Shown here piece by piece: positions 40,369 through 47,313 of a stretch of DNA of 55,303 nucleotides. Source of the stretch: a virus. Where the stretch lies: positions 1 to 55,303 of IMG/VR virus record IMGVR_UViG_3300049440_000066, one strand, 5' to 3'. How positions within the stretch are numbered: position 1 is the stretch's first letter; every line of letters begins with the position of its first letter. A model generated the notes under the pieces. That model had not been told where the DNA came from and ran no database searches. It saw nothing but the letters and a program-made list of their open reading frames with translations. The translations under genes were made by a program, and so were the position numbers.

Positions 40369-41175
40369 TTATCTCTCGCAAAGATTATAGATGCTCATGC
40401 ACTTCTTGGATTCTTCCCAAGGCAATTCAGCAAGAGTTTTCATATCTAAGTATGTGAACACATCTTCCGAAGTCGGGAAACTCTTCCCGCTTTTCACGTC
40501 GAAGCCTGTTTGGAATCGCTTAGGGATGTAATTCGGTGGAAAGAACGATCTGCCGCAGATTTCCTCAAGTCTTCGCACGCGACGCTTGAAGTCAGGACCG
40601 AGGATCGGATCGAGCAGGAATGCCTTCGCCTCACGATGGTTAATCAGCACGCAAGGAAAGCATCCCACGCGCCCGGCATTCATAAGATAAAGTGGATTCG
40701 GTTTGACGCCGTGTTTATGAGCGATTGCGAACACTTGCTCAACATTCCAAAATGCAAGTGGATGATTCACCCAGCAGTCGTACCAATCGGACCATTCGCG
40801 CTCTTGTAATTGGCTGCGACTATCGCTTTCATCGCGCCTTTTACCGTCGTAAAGCTCAAACTCATCCTCCACAGTTTTCAGGAACTCGATCATGGGCTTA
40901 ACTTTTAATTCCTCTGTGCAAAAGCGTGCCTTCGCCGAAGGCACGCGATGCTTGATCTCGACGAGCTTCTCCATTCCCATCGAAGGCAACGCATGAAACT
41001 CGACTCCCCTGAGAAGACTTTCTTTCATTTCTGCCAAATACCCGTACATCAATTCGTGCTCCCAGATCGTGTCATTGAAAACCACAATCAATTCAGAAGG
41101 ATCGAACCTCTCTTTTGCCCAGCACACAAGCGCAGTTGAATCTTTGCCCGTGCTGTAACCAAGGATTCTTTTCAC
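40369..41175 (-). CDS. PAPS-reductase/PP-loop family protein
   Basis: A 268-residue protein. The N-terminus ILGYSTGKDSTALVCWAKE is an S-x-G-K-D-S PP-loop that binds the AMP part of ATP or PAPS. RFCTEELKVKPM and GRVGCFPCVLINHREAKAF (CxxC) are typical of phage PAPS-reductase-like proteins and DndC relatives. The reaction is unclear: sulfate activation, nucleobase or DNA phosphorothioation-like chemistry are possible, but no other dnd gene is seen. GTG 41175 overlaps the preceding stop. Confidence 0.8.
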   Translation of the reverse strand: MKRILGYSTGKDSTALVCWAKERFDPSELIVVFNDTIWEHELMYGYLAEMKESLLRGVEFHALPSMGMEKLVEIKHRVPSAKARFCTEELKVKPMIEFLKTVEDEFELYDGKRRDESDSRSQLQEREWSDWYDCWVNHPLAFWNVEQVFAIAHKHGVKPNPLYLMNAGRVGCFPCVLINHREAKAFLLDPILGPDFKRRVRRLEEICGRSFFPPNYIPKRFQTGFDVKSGKSFPTSEDVFTYLDMKTLAELPWEESKKCMSIYNLCER

Positions 41176-41537
41176 TTGAGACACACCCCCGTCTTTTCTC
41201 CTGCATTTACTCTTAGCCCGGATTGAACACACCCACACCCTACGCTATATGCAGTCGCCTGTTGTGAGACGGGTAGCACAGAGCAGGACTTTTTTCTAGT
41301 TTCGGGAATGGGCACAACGTGACCTTTACTCGCAGAAGTAATGTCATCAAGGCTGGCATGGATTGTGACAAAAGGCCCTCCATACAAGGGTAAGGAAAAG
41401 GGCGATGTGTATGGCACCGCCCCTTGATCCTCTGGCACCGAGACTTGCATCCCGGCCCCATATTCAATTTCTCGGCGCAATCTACCGCGAGTCTCGTTAG
41501 GAGTCAAGAGTTTTCTAGACCTGATTTTCGGCAACAT
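41172..41537 (-). CDS. Unknown early protein, moderate support
   Basis: A 121-residue frame from ATG 41537 to TGA 41172. It overlaps the upstream gene by 23 bases and the downstream GTG by four (GTGA), as other genes here do. Composition is somewhat odd (SVPEDQGAVPYTSPFSLPLYGGPFV). Alternative: partly non-coding leader of the PP-loop gene. Confidence 0.45.
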   Translation of the reverse strand: MLPKIRSRKLLTPNETRGRLRREIEYGAGMQVSVPEDQGAVPYTSPFSLPLYGGPFVTIHASLDDITSASKGHVVPIPETRKKSCSVLPVSQQATAYSVGCGCVQSGLRVNAGEKTGVCLK

Positions 41538-41808
41538 TCGCCATTGCCTTTTTAGCGAAGAAACACGCCTCTTCGAGTTTGGTCTTAACGATTGCCAATT
41601 CTCGGCCCTCTGGACAAATCAAACTCAATCCTCCGAGAAGAGCACTGAAATCTCCGGCAATCTGGACCGCTTTTCCTTTTCCTGTTTCGTTGAGCATGTG
41701 GACTTCAAATAATGGGTACATTTTTCTCCTTTTAGTTTTCGGCACAAAGCCGCTTGCGCCGTAATGATGCCGCATAAATTGTTCGCTCGTGGGACCGTAT
41801 CGACTCAT
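41515..41808 (-). CDS. Unknown early protein
   Basis: A 97-residue protein (RKMYPLFEVHMLNETGKGKAVQIAGDFSALLGGLSLICPEGRELAIVKTKLEEACFFAKKAMA). The spacing of strands and C-terminal helix resembles small phage proteins of unknown function. ATG 41808 overlaps the preceding stop (ATGA). Confidence 0.65.
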   Translation of the reverse strand: MSRYGPTSEQFMRHHYGASGFVPKTKRRKMYPLFEVHMLNETGKGKAVQIAGDFSALLGGLSLICPEGRELAIVKTKLEEACFFAKKAMANVAENQV

Positions 41809-42017
41809 CGGCCTTTTTCTGATTCTTTAAGAACGACGCGATAGAACTCCACACTTTGTCGGAGCGTTCTGTCCATTACAGCAGATCGATTATCGGCCCA
41901 TGCACAGGCGCAATATATAAGATGAATTCGAGCAAATTCTAATTTCTTTTTTATGTCTACAACTTTTGCAAATGGTCTATCAGTTTGTGGATCATGCGCT
42001 CCATTAGATTCGCTCAT
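41805..42017 (-). CDS. Unknown small helical protein
   Basis: A 70-residue protein (VVDIKKKLEFARIHLIYCACAWADNRSAVMDRTLRQSVEFYRVVL). ATG 42017; longer frames upstream exist but lack support. Function unknown. Confidence 0.6.
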   Translation of the reverse strand: MSESNGAHDPQTDRPFAKVVDIKKKLEFARIHLIYCACAWADNRSAVMDRTLRQSVEFYRVVLKESEKGR

Positions 42018-42040
42018 ATCACGCTCGTTCCGCCTCCGGG

Positions 42041-42280
42041 CTAGTCTGCCAGGATTTGATGCTCGCACAAAGCCAGCCCCGGCATAATGTCGATAATTTC
42101 CCTGTCTTCCGGGTGAACCTCGAATTGTTTTTCACCGCAAAAGAAAGTTCCACATGGCCTTACTCTAACTATTTTCCCGCGTGCCTTTTCCGGGCGCCCA
42201 TCGCTTTTTGCGAACCAATAGCAATCAGGATTATTAGTGTGAGCGATTATCACCACCGGCTGCCATCCTTGTTCGTCCAT
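42041..42280 (-). CDS. Unknown small beta protein
   Basis: A 79-residue beta-rich protein (GWQPVVIIAHTNNPDCYWFAKSDGRPEKARGKIVRVRPCGTFFCGEKQFEVH), a small barrel-like pattern. Only three bases separate its ATG 42280 from the upstream stop. Function unknown. Confidence 0.62.
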   Translation of the reverse strand: MDEQGWQPVVIIAHTNNPDCYWFAKSDGRPEKARGKIVRVRPCGTFFCGEKQFEVHPEDREIIDIMPGLALCEHQILAD

Positions 42281-42283
42281 TGG

Positions 42284-42496
42284 TTAGTCTTTCCCTTCGA
42301 GGATGGCCGAAAGCTCGTCGGCATACACAATCATCCGGCTCATTTCGTTTTTGTGATACTCGAAGTCAGCATTCCTTAGTATTTCCGCGTGTTCTCGCCA
42401 TTTTTCGGGCAGCGCAAACAGTTTCTCGAAAGAAGCCTGCACTTCCAGCGGCGCATGTTGACTCCACAGCCAGTCTTTGATGGAGGTTCGGCTCAT
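42284..42496 (-). CDS. Unknown small helical protein
   Basis: A 70-residue helical protein (ASFEKLFALPEKWREHAEILRNADFEYHKNEMSRMIVYADELSAIL). It directly follows the ERF gene with an ATGA overlap, so it may be a recombination partner. Confidence 0.62.
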   Translation of the reverse strand: MSRTSIKDWLWSQHAPLEVQASFEKLFALPEKWREHAEILRNADFEYHKNEMSRMIVYADELSAILEGKD

Positions 42497-43263
42497 GGGT
42501 TAGCCGCTTTCTTAGCCGACTGCGCCCAATGCACCGGGACATTGGCCCGTTTGCACATATCCTCGAAGGCGAAGGCGTTTGCCGCCGGGATCGTGACCAC
42601 GTTGCCATCGAGCTTGAATCCAAGGCCTTTCAGTTCTTCGGCTTCGATCTCAGCCTTGACGACGGCTAGACCGCCACCCGAGACAGCGACAAATCCTTCT
42701 TTCCATTCAGTCAGGGCCACGGCGTCATCGCCTTTCTTAGCTGCTGCTTTTCGGAGTTTGTCTCCAGCTACAGCGTTGGCCTCTTGTTTCGATCCCACTC
42801 CCGATGCTTTATTGCCGTCGTCATCCTCTTGGGCCACATTCGTCATGGCAGCAAGGCTATAGCGTCGAGCGTAGGTGACAGCCGATCCGACCGATTGAGC
42901 GTCGAAGCGTTCACGCATCATGGCCGGAAGAGTCAAGTCGGAAGCCATCCACTCGCCGGAAGTATGGGCCAGCATGGTCGTGACTGTAAGCATCTTGGCT
43001 TCATCGGAGCCGAACTGAGCGTGTGGCATTTGAATGACGGCCACGCCCTCGGCGGCAAGGTGTTTGCGCGTGGCTTCAATGATGGTGGGCAGGTCGGCAT
43101 ATTTAGACCTATAAGCCGGATTGTCGGCATCTTTGAGCACCGGATCGAACTTGAGAGAGGCTTTTGCAATCGCTTCGACCAGTTTGCCGATGGTCGGAGA
43201 CATGCTCCAACTCATTTTCGGCACTTCGGCCTGTTCTTTTAAAGCAGGTTCGGGAGTGCTCAT
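42493..43263 (-). CDS. erf: ERF-family single-strand annealing protein
   Basis: A 256-residue protein. Residues ~25-150 match ERF recombinases: KLVEAIAKASLKFDPVLKDADNPAYRSKYADLPTIIEATRKHLAAEGVAVIQMPHAQ, then TTMLAHTSGEWMASDLTLPA and QSVGSAVTYARRYSLAAMTNVAQEDDDGN. These Y-x-Y-x-D-L and G-S-x-x-T-Y-x-R-R-Y-x-L motifs define the family. ERF anneals complementary strands and can circularise phage DNA. The C-terminus is an acidic linker and a small extra domain. It is likely the core recombinase. Confidence 0.93.
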   Translation of the reverse strand: MSTPEPALKEQAEVPKMSWSMSPTIGKLVEAIAKASLKFDPVLKDADNPAYRSKYADLPTIIEATRKHLAAEGVAVIQMPHAQFGSDEAKMLTVTTMLAHTSGEWMASDLTLPAMMRERFDAQSVGSAVTYARRYSLAAMTNVAQEDDDGNKASGVGSKQEANAVAGDKLRKAAAKKGDDAVALTEWKEGFVAVSGGGLAVVKAEIEAEELKGLGFKLDGNVVTIPAANAFAFEDMCKRANVPVHWAQSAKKAANP

Positions 43264-43529
43264 CGAGGCTCCGTTTCCACGTCAGCTACAGTATTAAATG
43301 AAACCTTAGTTTTTCGTTTAGAGAGAGGCTTTTTAAGGATTTTCTTCGGATCATGGTGCGCTTTCATCCATTTTGTCAAAATCGGCGTTGCTTCACTTAG
43401 GCTTAACCCGAAGGCTTCTCGCAGATAAGTTCCCGCGCCGAACATATTCGTATCCCCGGACTGCCGCAAATCTTCAAGGAAATCGAACATTTCTTGCTCC
43501 CTAGCATTGTCACCTTTGATGTAGCTCAT
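43260..43529 (-). CDS. Unknown early protein near ERF
   Basis: An 89-residue protein (EQEMFDFLEDLRQSGDTNMFGAGTYLREAFGLSLSEATPILTKWMKAHHDP) with a basic tail. It resembles small phage proteins often found near recombination genes. ATG 43529 overlaps the upstream stop; its stop overlaps the ERF start. Confidence 0.65.
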   Translation of the reverse strand: MSYIKGDNAREQEMFDFLEDLRQSGDTNMFGAGTYLREAFGLSLSEATPILTKWMKAHHDPKKILKKPLSKRKTKVSFNTVADVETEPR

Positions 43530-43717
43530 TTTCCCTCTCTTTCAGCTTTTCGGAGATAGTCGGCTCGGTCGGCCATCCGGTCGAAAAACTCATCTGTAGC
43601 CTTGCGGTACATTTCGTATTGCACGTCATTGGGCAAGTCCCAATACTCCACAATGCGACCGAACTTTTCATGCACCATTTCCTCGAAGATGGCCTGAATT
43701 TCATCTTTGTAGCTCAT
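43526..43717 (-). CDS. Unknown small helical protein
   Basis: A 63-residue charged helical protein (IQAIFEEMVHEKFGRIVEYWDLPNDVQYEMYRKATDEFFDRM). Coupled on both sides by ATGA overlaps. Function unknown. Confidence 0.62.
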   Translation of the reverse strand: MSYKDEIQAIFEEMVHEKFGRIVEYWDLPNDVQYEMYRKATDEFFDRMADRADYLRKAEREGK

Positions 43718-43917
43718 AAGCCCTCATTCTCGGCGCTCAGAATATCCGAGGCGTCCTCCGGTTCGTAATGGCTCGTTTGCGAATAGTCATTGACATATCC
43801 GATGAGACATTGATTCGTAGAACTGTGATTGCTCCAAGATTCGCCGCAATTCCGGCAAGGTGGATGCACATCCGACACCCCGGAGCGTTCCTGCAATTCT
43901 TCATCGGGAGTGAGCAT
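43714..43917 (-). CDS. Small Cys/His protein
   Basis: A 67-residue protein with [21 protein letters not shown], a possible zinc knuckle, and an acidic end. ATG 43917 has GGAGG seven bases before and overlaps the upstream gene by 17 bases. Confidence 0.6.
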   Translation of the reverse strand: MLTPDEELQERSGVSDVHPPCRNCGESWSNHSSTNQCLIGYVNDYSQTSHYEPEDASDILSAENEGL

Positions 43918-44266
43918 TAGGAACCTCCGCTTTCTTGAAATCAACGGACGGATCAAACCAATCGTCATTGACGATATGGCCGATGGCATGAACCTTTGAA
44001 TGTTCGCAACGTACGCGGATTGTTTTTCCTGGCAACTTCGACCACTCTGTAACGCCTGCAACTTCCATACATCGCCATATGAAATGTCCGGCACAAGAGT
44101 TCAAATCATGGTGCGAGAATGACTTTGGGAGATACAAAGCATAGCCTCCGAATCCTTGGCAGCCTTGATCACCGTAATCTAAATTTAGCCATGCGGACAA
44201 TAGGCCATGATCTTCGGAAGTGATTTGCACGCTTTGAATGACAGCATTTCGTGTTTCAATCTCCAT
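43901..44266 (-). CDS. Conserved phage protein of unknown function
   Basis: A 121-residue protein with a pattern I recognise from many phages: [36 protein letters not shown], then [45 protein letters not shown]. The family has no known activity to me. ATG 44266 has GGAGG nine bases before. Confidence 0.75.
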   Translation of the reverse strand: MEIETRNAVIQSVQITSEDHGLLSAWLNLDYGDQGCQGFGGYALYLPKSFSHHDLNSCAGHFIWRCMEVAGVTEWSKLPGKTIRVRCEHSKVHAIGHIVNDDWFDPSVDFKKAEVPNAHSR

Positions 44267-44453
44267 CGGCTTGCCTCCAGGTAGGATCGAAAAGACACTC
44301 ACAAACAAGACACCGATAAATGCCGGTGTATCCGGTCGGATGTTCGAGCGTGAAGATTTCGATAGACGGGCCGCTGCAACAAGGGCTAATGCGCGTAACG
44401 ATTCCCCTGCGTGATTGCTCGTACAAAGCAAAGGCGTCGGATTCAATCGACAT
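44256..44453 (-). CDS. Small Cys-rich protein
   Basis: A 65-residue protein with paired Cys (SPCCSGPS and [12 protein letters not shown]), a probable zinc ribbon. ATG 44453 overlaps the upstream stop (TAATG); the end overlaps the next gene by 11 bases. Confidence 0.62.
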   Translation of the reverse strand: MSIESDAFALYEQSRRGIVTRISPCCSGPSIEIFTLEHPTGYTGIYRCLVCECLFDPTWRQADGD

Positions 44454-44692
44454 TAGAGCAGTCCTCCTCGAAGTAAATGAATCGTCCACAAAACACAAGC
44501 GACAGCAACAATAGCGCCGACAATAGCAAGCCATTTCGGAATAGTGGGTGAAGGTTTGTAGGTCCACTGGTCGATAATCCGGTGATACTCTTCATCGGAC
44601 ATATGCCAGATCGCGTCGGCGCGTGCCAGGCGTTCTTCGGCAGCTTCGTTCATGGCTTCGTTCGACAACTTGATGCGTTCGGATAGTTTCAT
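44453..44692 (-). CDS. Tail-anchored membrane protein
   Basis: A 79-residue protein. A soluble helical part (LSERIKLSNEAMNEAAEERLARADAIWHMSDEEYHRIIDQW) is followed by one C-terminal membrane segment (WLAIVGAIVAVACVLWTIHLL). GGAGGAATAGCGCC precedes ATG 44692. Function unknown. Confidence 0.62.
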   Translation of the reverse strand: MKLSERIKLSNEAMNEAAEERLARADAIWHMSDEEYHRIIDQWTYKPSPTIPKWLAIVGAIVAVACVLWTIHLLRGGLL

Positions 44693-44696
44693 GGCG

Positions 44697-44846
44697 CTAT
44701 TCCTCCTCTTCCTCTTCGTGAAAGTTTGTGCCTTCGCAATAGGGGCAATGGATGAAATGGTCGGGATCGGCTTCGGTGCAAACAAGTTCATCAGGATCGC
44801 CGGACCAATTACATCCCTTCGATTCGCAATACAGTGTGGTGCTCAT
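44697..44846 (-). CDS. 49-residue zinc-finger protein
   Basis: ATG 44846 overlaps the previous stop. Product: YCESKGCNW, VC and HCPYCEGTNFH, likely one zinc site, then a tail of six Glu, whose codons also form the ribosome site of the next gene. Short but well supported by coupling. Confidence 0.6.
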   Translation of the reverse strand: MSTTLYCESKGCNWSGDPDELVCTEADPDHFIHCPYCEGTNFHEEEEEE

Positions 44847-44956
44847 GGTTTCTTTTCGTCCCGCCAGAGCTTGCTACCGCAATTCGGGCACCTAAGCGGC
44901 GGCGTTTCGAGTCGGCCCAGCCATTCATGCTTACAGCGTTTACAGGTGAGTTTCAC
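44843..44956 (-). CDS. 37-residue zinc-ribbon protein
   Basis: GTG 44956 overlaps the previous stop (GTGA). The product (KLTCKRCKHEWLGRLETPP, CPNCGSKLWR) is a near-minimal zinc ribbon with two CxxC pairs. A truncated copy of its start lies at 45060-45104. Confidence 0.62.
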   Translation of the reverse strand: MKLTCKRCKHEWLGRLETPPLRCPNCGSKLWRDEKKP

Positions 44957-45063
44957 AAGTCCAATCCTTTCTTAATTATGCCGACAAGAGTCATTGCGCC
45001 GATTACGGCAAGCACAGCAACAAACATTTGACCGACTACTGCCCATACGAATTGCTCATTCAT
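44953..45063 (-). CDS. 36-residue membrane protein
   Basis: ATG 45063 overlaps the stop of the tiny frame upstream. The product is one hydrophobic helix (AVVGQMFVAVLAVIGAMTLVGII) with KKGLDL at the end. One of several single-helix peptides in the leftward operon. Ribosome site GAGGAC. Confidence 0.55.
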   Translation of the reverse strand: MNEQFVWAVVGQMFVAVLAVIGAMTLVGIIKKGLDL

Positions 45064-45104
45064 TTTGTCCTCGATTCGGCACAGCGTTTACAGGTCAGTT
45101 TCAT
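45060..45104 (-). pseudogene. Truncated duplicate of the zinc-ribbon gene
   Basis: A 14-residue frame opening MKLTCKRC, the same as the gene at 44843-44956 (VKLTCKRC). About 23 bases match with one change (44934-44956 and 45082-45104). After that the frame runs into different sequence and stops, so only the first half-knuckle remains. It may still act as a coupling leader for the membrane gene. Confidence 0.55.
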
Positions 45105-45216
45105 CGAACCCTCTGAAAGTCTGGCCGAGCTTACCTACCCGGCCTGTGAGCAGTTACCAACTGCAAGGATGCCGATAGGACGGGAAAACAAAGAAAAGGC
45201 GCCCTACCGGGATGTC

Positions 45217-45414
45217 TCATGGCTGGCCTTCGGCTTTGCGAATGGCTGCCTGCACTTTTTCGAGCAAATTGTTTTCAGCCGGGCCTTGATGCGGCAGAAA
45301 CGTATTCACCCAGTCCTCAACAAACTTGCACGCTTCCAGCAACTCCGCATTGATGGCTCGAAGCTCGGCGATCTCGGCCCGATCGGTGAGTCTATTAATC
45401 GTTTTATCCGACAT
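45217..45414 (-). CDS. Small coiled-coil phage protein
   Basis: A 65-residue protein (EIAELRAINAELLEACKFVEDWVNTFLPHQGPAENNLLEKVQAAIRKAEG), a type common in phage early regions. It begins MSDKTI, as does its upstream neighbour. ATG 45414 is best spaced from GGGAGG; the preceding gene overlaps by 11 bases. Confidence 0.65.
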   Translation of the reverse strand: MSDKTINRLTDRAEIAELRAINAELLEACKFVEDWVNTFLPHQGPAENNLLEKVQAAIRKAEGQP

Positions 45415-45733
45415 CGCCATCCCTCCCAGCTTCGGAATCAGTTCTAATCATGTGCTTGTGCTCCTCGAAAAACTTACGCAATGGGCCATTTTCGGGGAAC
45501 TTAGTCCAATCCTTGCTAACTTGCACCTCGTCGAGAATCGGCTTGCATTTTTCATGTAGGCAGAAGTCTTTTTCCAATCCGTCCATTCCGGCAATGTGGA
45601 CGTTTGTTCCGAATAGAATCTCGGTGAGGAAAGTATCGCCACAGATCGCACAGACACCCAAGTTACCGCCCGGCCCCGGCATGTTCCAAACCGCTTTGCG
45701 TGTCTCGGCCCCGGCAATCGTTTTATCGCTCAT
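45404..45733 (-). CDS. Early protein with Cys/His zinc site
   Basis: A 109-residue protein. VCAICGDTF and FCLHEKCK likely bind one zinc ion; the rest is helical and acidic. ATG 45733 overlaps the stop of the methylase-like gene (ATGA). Begins MSDKTI like the next gene. Confidence 0.65.
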   Translation of the reverse strand: MSDKTIAGAETRKAVWNMPGPGGNLGVCAICGDTFLTEILFGTNVHIAGMDGLEKDFCLHEKCKPILDEVQVSKDWTKFPENGPLRKFFEEHKHMIRTDSEAGRDGDVG

Positions 45734-46299
45734 GGTCGGCCTCCCCACTGTTCAGCCATCGCATCGGCAATTCCTTGAAGTGTACGGCTGCGATTCTTCC
45801 AGCGATCCGGGCTTGGTGGTTCCCGATGTACTCGCGCATACCTGCCTTCCACAATATCGGTAGGAACCAGCTTGGGCAATTTCTTGAGCCACAGGCACGT
45901 TGCTTTTGTTTCGGGATGTCCGAATTGCCACGGTTGAATGATCTGATCCGGCTTGCGCCAGTGGGTACTCAAAACTCCGATAGGATTCTCAATGGCAATC
46001 TTCGGAATGGTCAATTTAGCCAGAAACAGAACAAAGCTGATCGCCTTTAACTGCTCCTCACTCTTGTCCTTGAACCATCTGGCACCACTAACCGCCAAGT
46101 GTGTGCAAGGCGGAAAAGCAATCATCATGTTCCAATCGCGGATATGTCCATCTACAAGCGTTTCGGCAATCGTACATTGAAAATGGTATTTGGAATTGCG
46201 CTCACAAGGAAGAATGTCACAAGACCAAGCATCGTGACCCTGTTTTCGGAAGGCATCCCGCACAATTCCCGAAAATTCACAGGCAATCAATACTCGCAT
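45730..46299 (-). CDS. C5-cytosine methyltransferase-like protein
   Basis: A 189-residue protein. MRVLIACEFSGIVRDAF is the SAM-binding strand and loop (motif I), FPPCTHLAVSGA (63-72) holds the catalytic Pro-Cys, and IAIENPIG (102-109) is the E-N-P motif. Length is about half of a typical Dcm-type enzyme and no clear target-recognition domain is present, as in other compact phage versions. It could methylate phage DNA to avoid host nucleases. Activity is inferred. Confidence 0.85.
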   Translation of the reverse strand: MRVLIACEFSGIVRDAFRKQGHDAWSCDILPCERNSKYHFQCTIAETLVDGHIRDWNMMIAFPPCTHLAVSGARWFKDKSEEQLKAISFVLFLAKLTIPKIAIENPIGVLSTHWRKPDQIIQPWQFGHPETKATCLWLKKLPKLVPTDIVEGRYARVHREPPSPDRWKNRSRTLQGIADAMAEQWGGRP

Positions 46300-46356
46300 G
46301 CTTTCTCCTCTTGGTTCCCGATGGTATCGGGCTGTGTCGGCTTGTGCGTGCCGAGG

Positions 46357-46584
46357 TTACGCTGTGAACACGAAGACATAACCGCGCTTCGATGATCCAC
46401 CTGTGAGATTGCCAGTCCATCCCATTTTCGAGCACAGCGCATCAGCGGCCTTGCGGTGGACTGCTTCACCTGATAGCTCGTAAGGGTAGCTGATAGTCAC
46501 TTTGTTTCCATCCTCGTCCGATGCGATGATTCTAGAGCCTTTATAGTTCGTCGGCCCGACATACTTGGTGAAAATAGCTTTCAT
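46357..46584 (-). CDS. Unknown small early protein
   Basis: A 75-residue protein with a beta-barrel-like N-terminus (KAIFTKYVGPTNYKGSRIIASDEDGNKVTISYPYEL) and a helix (GEAVHRKAADALCSKMGW). Similar small proteins are frequent in phage genomes; function unknown. Ribosome site GGAGG before ATG 46584. Confidence 0.68.
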   Translation of the reverse strand: MKAIFTKYVGPTNYKGSRIIASDEDGNKVTISYPYELSGEAVHRKAADALCSKMGWTGNLTGGSSKRGYVFVFTA

Positions 46585-46596
46585 ACTTGCCTCCGT

Positions 46597-46676
46597 TTAA
46601 CGTCTTGGTAGACGAGTTATGCATTCCTGATTGCCCACGCATCGGCGCGCAGGCAATCGGCAAGGCACAAGCTAGG
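46597..46676 (-). ncRNA. Intergenic structured element A
   Basis: The gap after the 46672-46884 gene holds a stem: GATTGCC and GGCAATC around a GCGC...GCG core, between 46638 and 46660. Its sequence and layout match element B at 48384-48469: GCCTA-R-CTTGTG at the gene end, the hairpin, then ACCAAG-R-CGTT before the next ribosome site. Some stem bases change in pairs between the two, so RNA structure is probably conserved. Terminator, processing site or small RNA are possible. Confidence 0.5.
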
Positions 46677-46884
46677 CCTGGTTCCACCTGAAACCAGGCA
46701 AAGACTCAACTTCGGCAATGAGACGAGCTGAAGCGGTATATTTCCGCTTGGCGTTCAAGTCCCATGCTTTGTTGAGCATATTCAAGGCTTTATGTGGATA
46801 ATCGCAGACAGCATAGGTGCGTTCTTCGCCCCACGATTCGACCTGAATGATTCGGGTATCTCGGACTTCATACTTGGCTGACAT
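46672..46884 (-). CDS. Unknown small early protein
   Basis: A 70-residue protein (KYEVRDTRIIQVESWGEERTYAVCDYPHKALNMLNKAWDLNAKRKYTASARLIAEV). GAGGAGAAAACAC precedes ATG 46884. Transcribed from the promoter at 46929-46952. Function unknown. Confidence 0.65.
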   Translation of the reverse strand: MSAKYEVRDTRIIQVESWGEERTYAVCDYPHKALNMLNKAWDLNAKRKYTASARLIAEVESLPGFRWNQA

Positions 46885-46928
46885 GTGTTTTCTCCTCAGC
46901 AGTTAGGTTACTGCCTACACGCACGATA

Positions 46929-46952
46929 AAACAAGTTGGGCATAGGTGTCAA
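46929..46952 (-). promoter_or_regulatory. Leftward promoter with ATGCCCAACTTGT spacer
   Basis: On the minus strand a perfect TTGACA (46952-46947) is followed by CCTATGCCCAACTTGTT and a weak -10 (TTATCG, or TATCGT with an 18-base spacer). The spacer repeats the motif of 23955 and 48921. It faces the gene starting at 46884. A weak -10 plus conserved spacer suggests a bound regulator. Confidence 0.55.
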
Positions 46953-46967
46953 GACAATTCTGCATCA

Positions 46968-47084
46968 TTATGCAGATTTATTAGCAAGTGTTAGTATTTC
47001 CGCGATGATCCAGAGGATGCCGGCAAGTATAAGCGGTATTCCCCAGAAAAAGATAATCAACGCGAGTACGATGTCTCCGACCAT
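46968..47084 (-). CDS. 38-residue membrane protein
   Basis: ATG 47084 has GAGAGGTGCG before it. The product is almost all hydrophobic (IVLALIIFFWGIPLILAGILWIIAEIL), probably two short or one long membrane helix, ending TLANKSA. Function unknown. Confidence 0.55.
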   Translation of the reverse strand: MVGDIVLALIIFFWGIPLILAGILWIIAEILTLANKSA

Positions 47085-47094
47085 AACGCACCTC

Positions 47095-47256
47095 TCAGTG
47101 TCTCGACTTCGACCGCTCGATAGCTTCCTCGGCACGCTCCCAGATACGCTCAAGGCTCTCGGCTCGGGCACAGAGTATCTGAATATCGACTAGGGCGGCA
47201 TAGACTACGCGTTCGGGCGTCGTTTCGGGTACGGGTTTGCGTTCTTGTCTCGGCAT
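47095..47256 (-). CDS. Unknown small helical protein
   Basis: A 53-residue helical protein (ERVVYAALVDIQILCARAESLERIWERAEEAIERSKSRH). AGAGGTGACGCC precedes ATG 47256, sharing GGTGACGC with the start-associated repeat. Function unknown. Confidence 0.58.
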   Translation of the reverse strand: MPRQERKPVPETTPERVVYAALVDIQILCARAESLERIWERAEEAIERSKSRH

Positions 47257-47281
47257 GGCGTCACCTCTTAGGCGAATCGGC

Positions 47282-47304
47282 CAGCGCACCTAGGCGATGC
47301 GCTG
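47282..47304 (-). other. Hairpin after clamp-loader-like gene
   Basis: CAGCGCA (47282-47288) pairs exactly with TGCGCTG (47298-47304) around a nine-base loop, ten bases beyond the clamp-loader-like stop. No T-run. Likely a weak terminator or mRNA stabiliser. Confidence 0.5.
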
Positions 47305-47313
47305 AACGGGCGT

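Noticed and set aside
45730-46299. Part of a restriction-modification system
   Set aside because: No restriction nuclease next to it; the HNH genes look free-standing.
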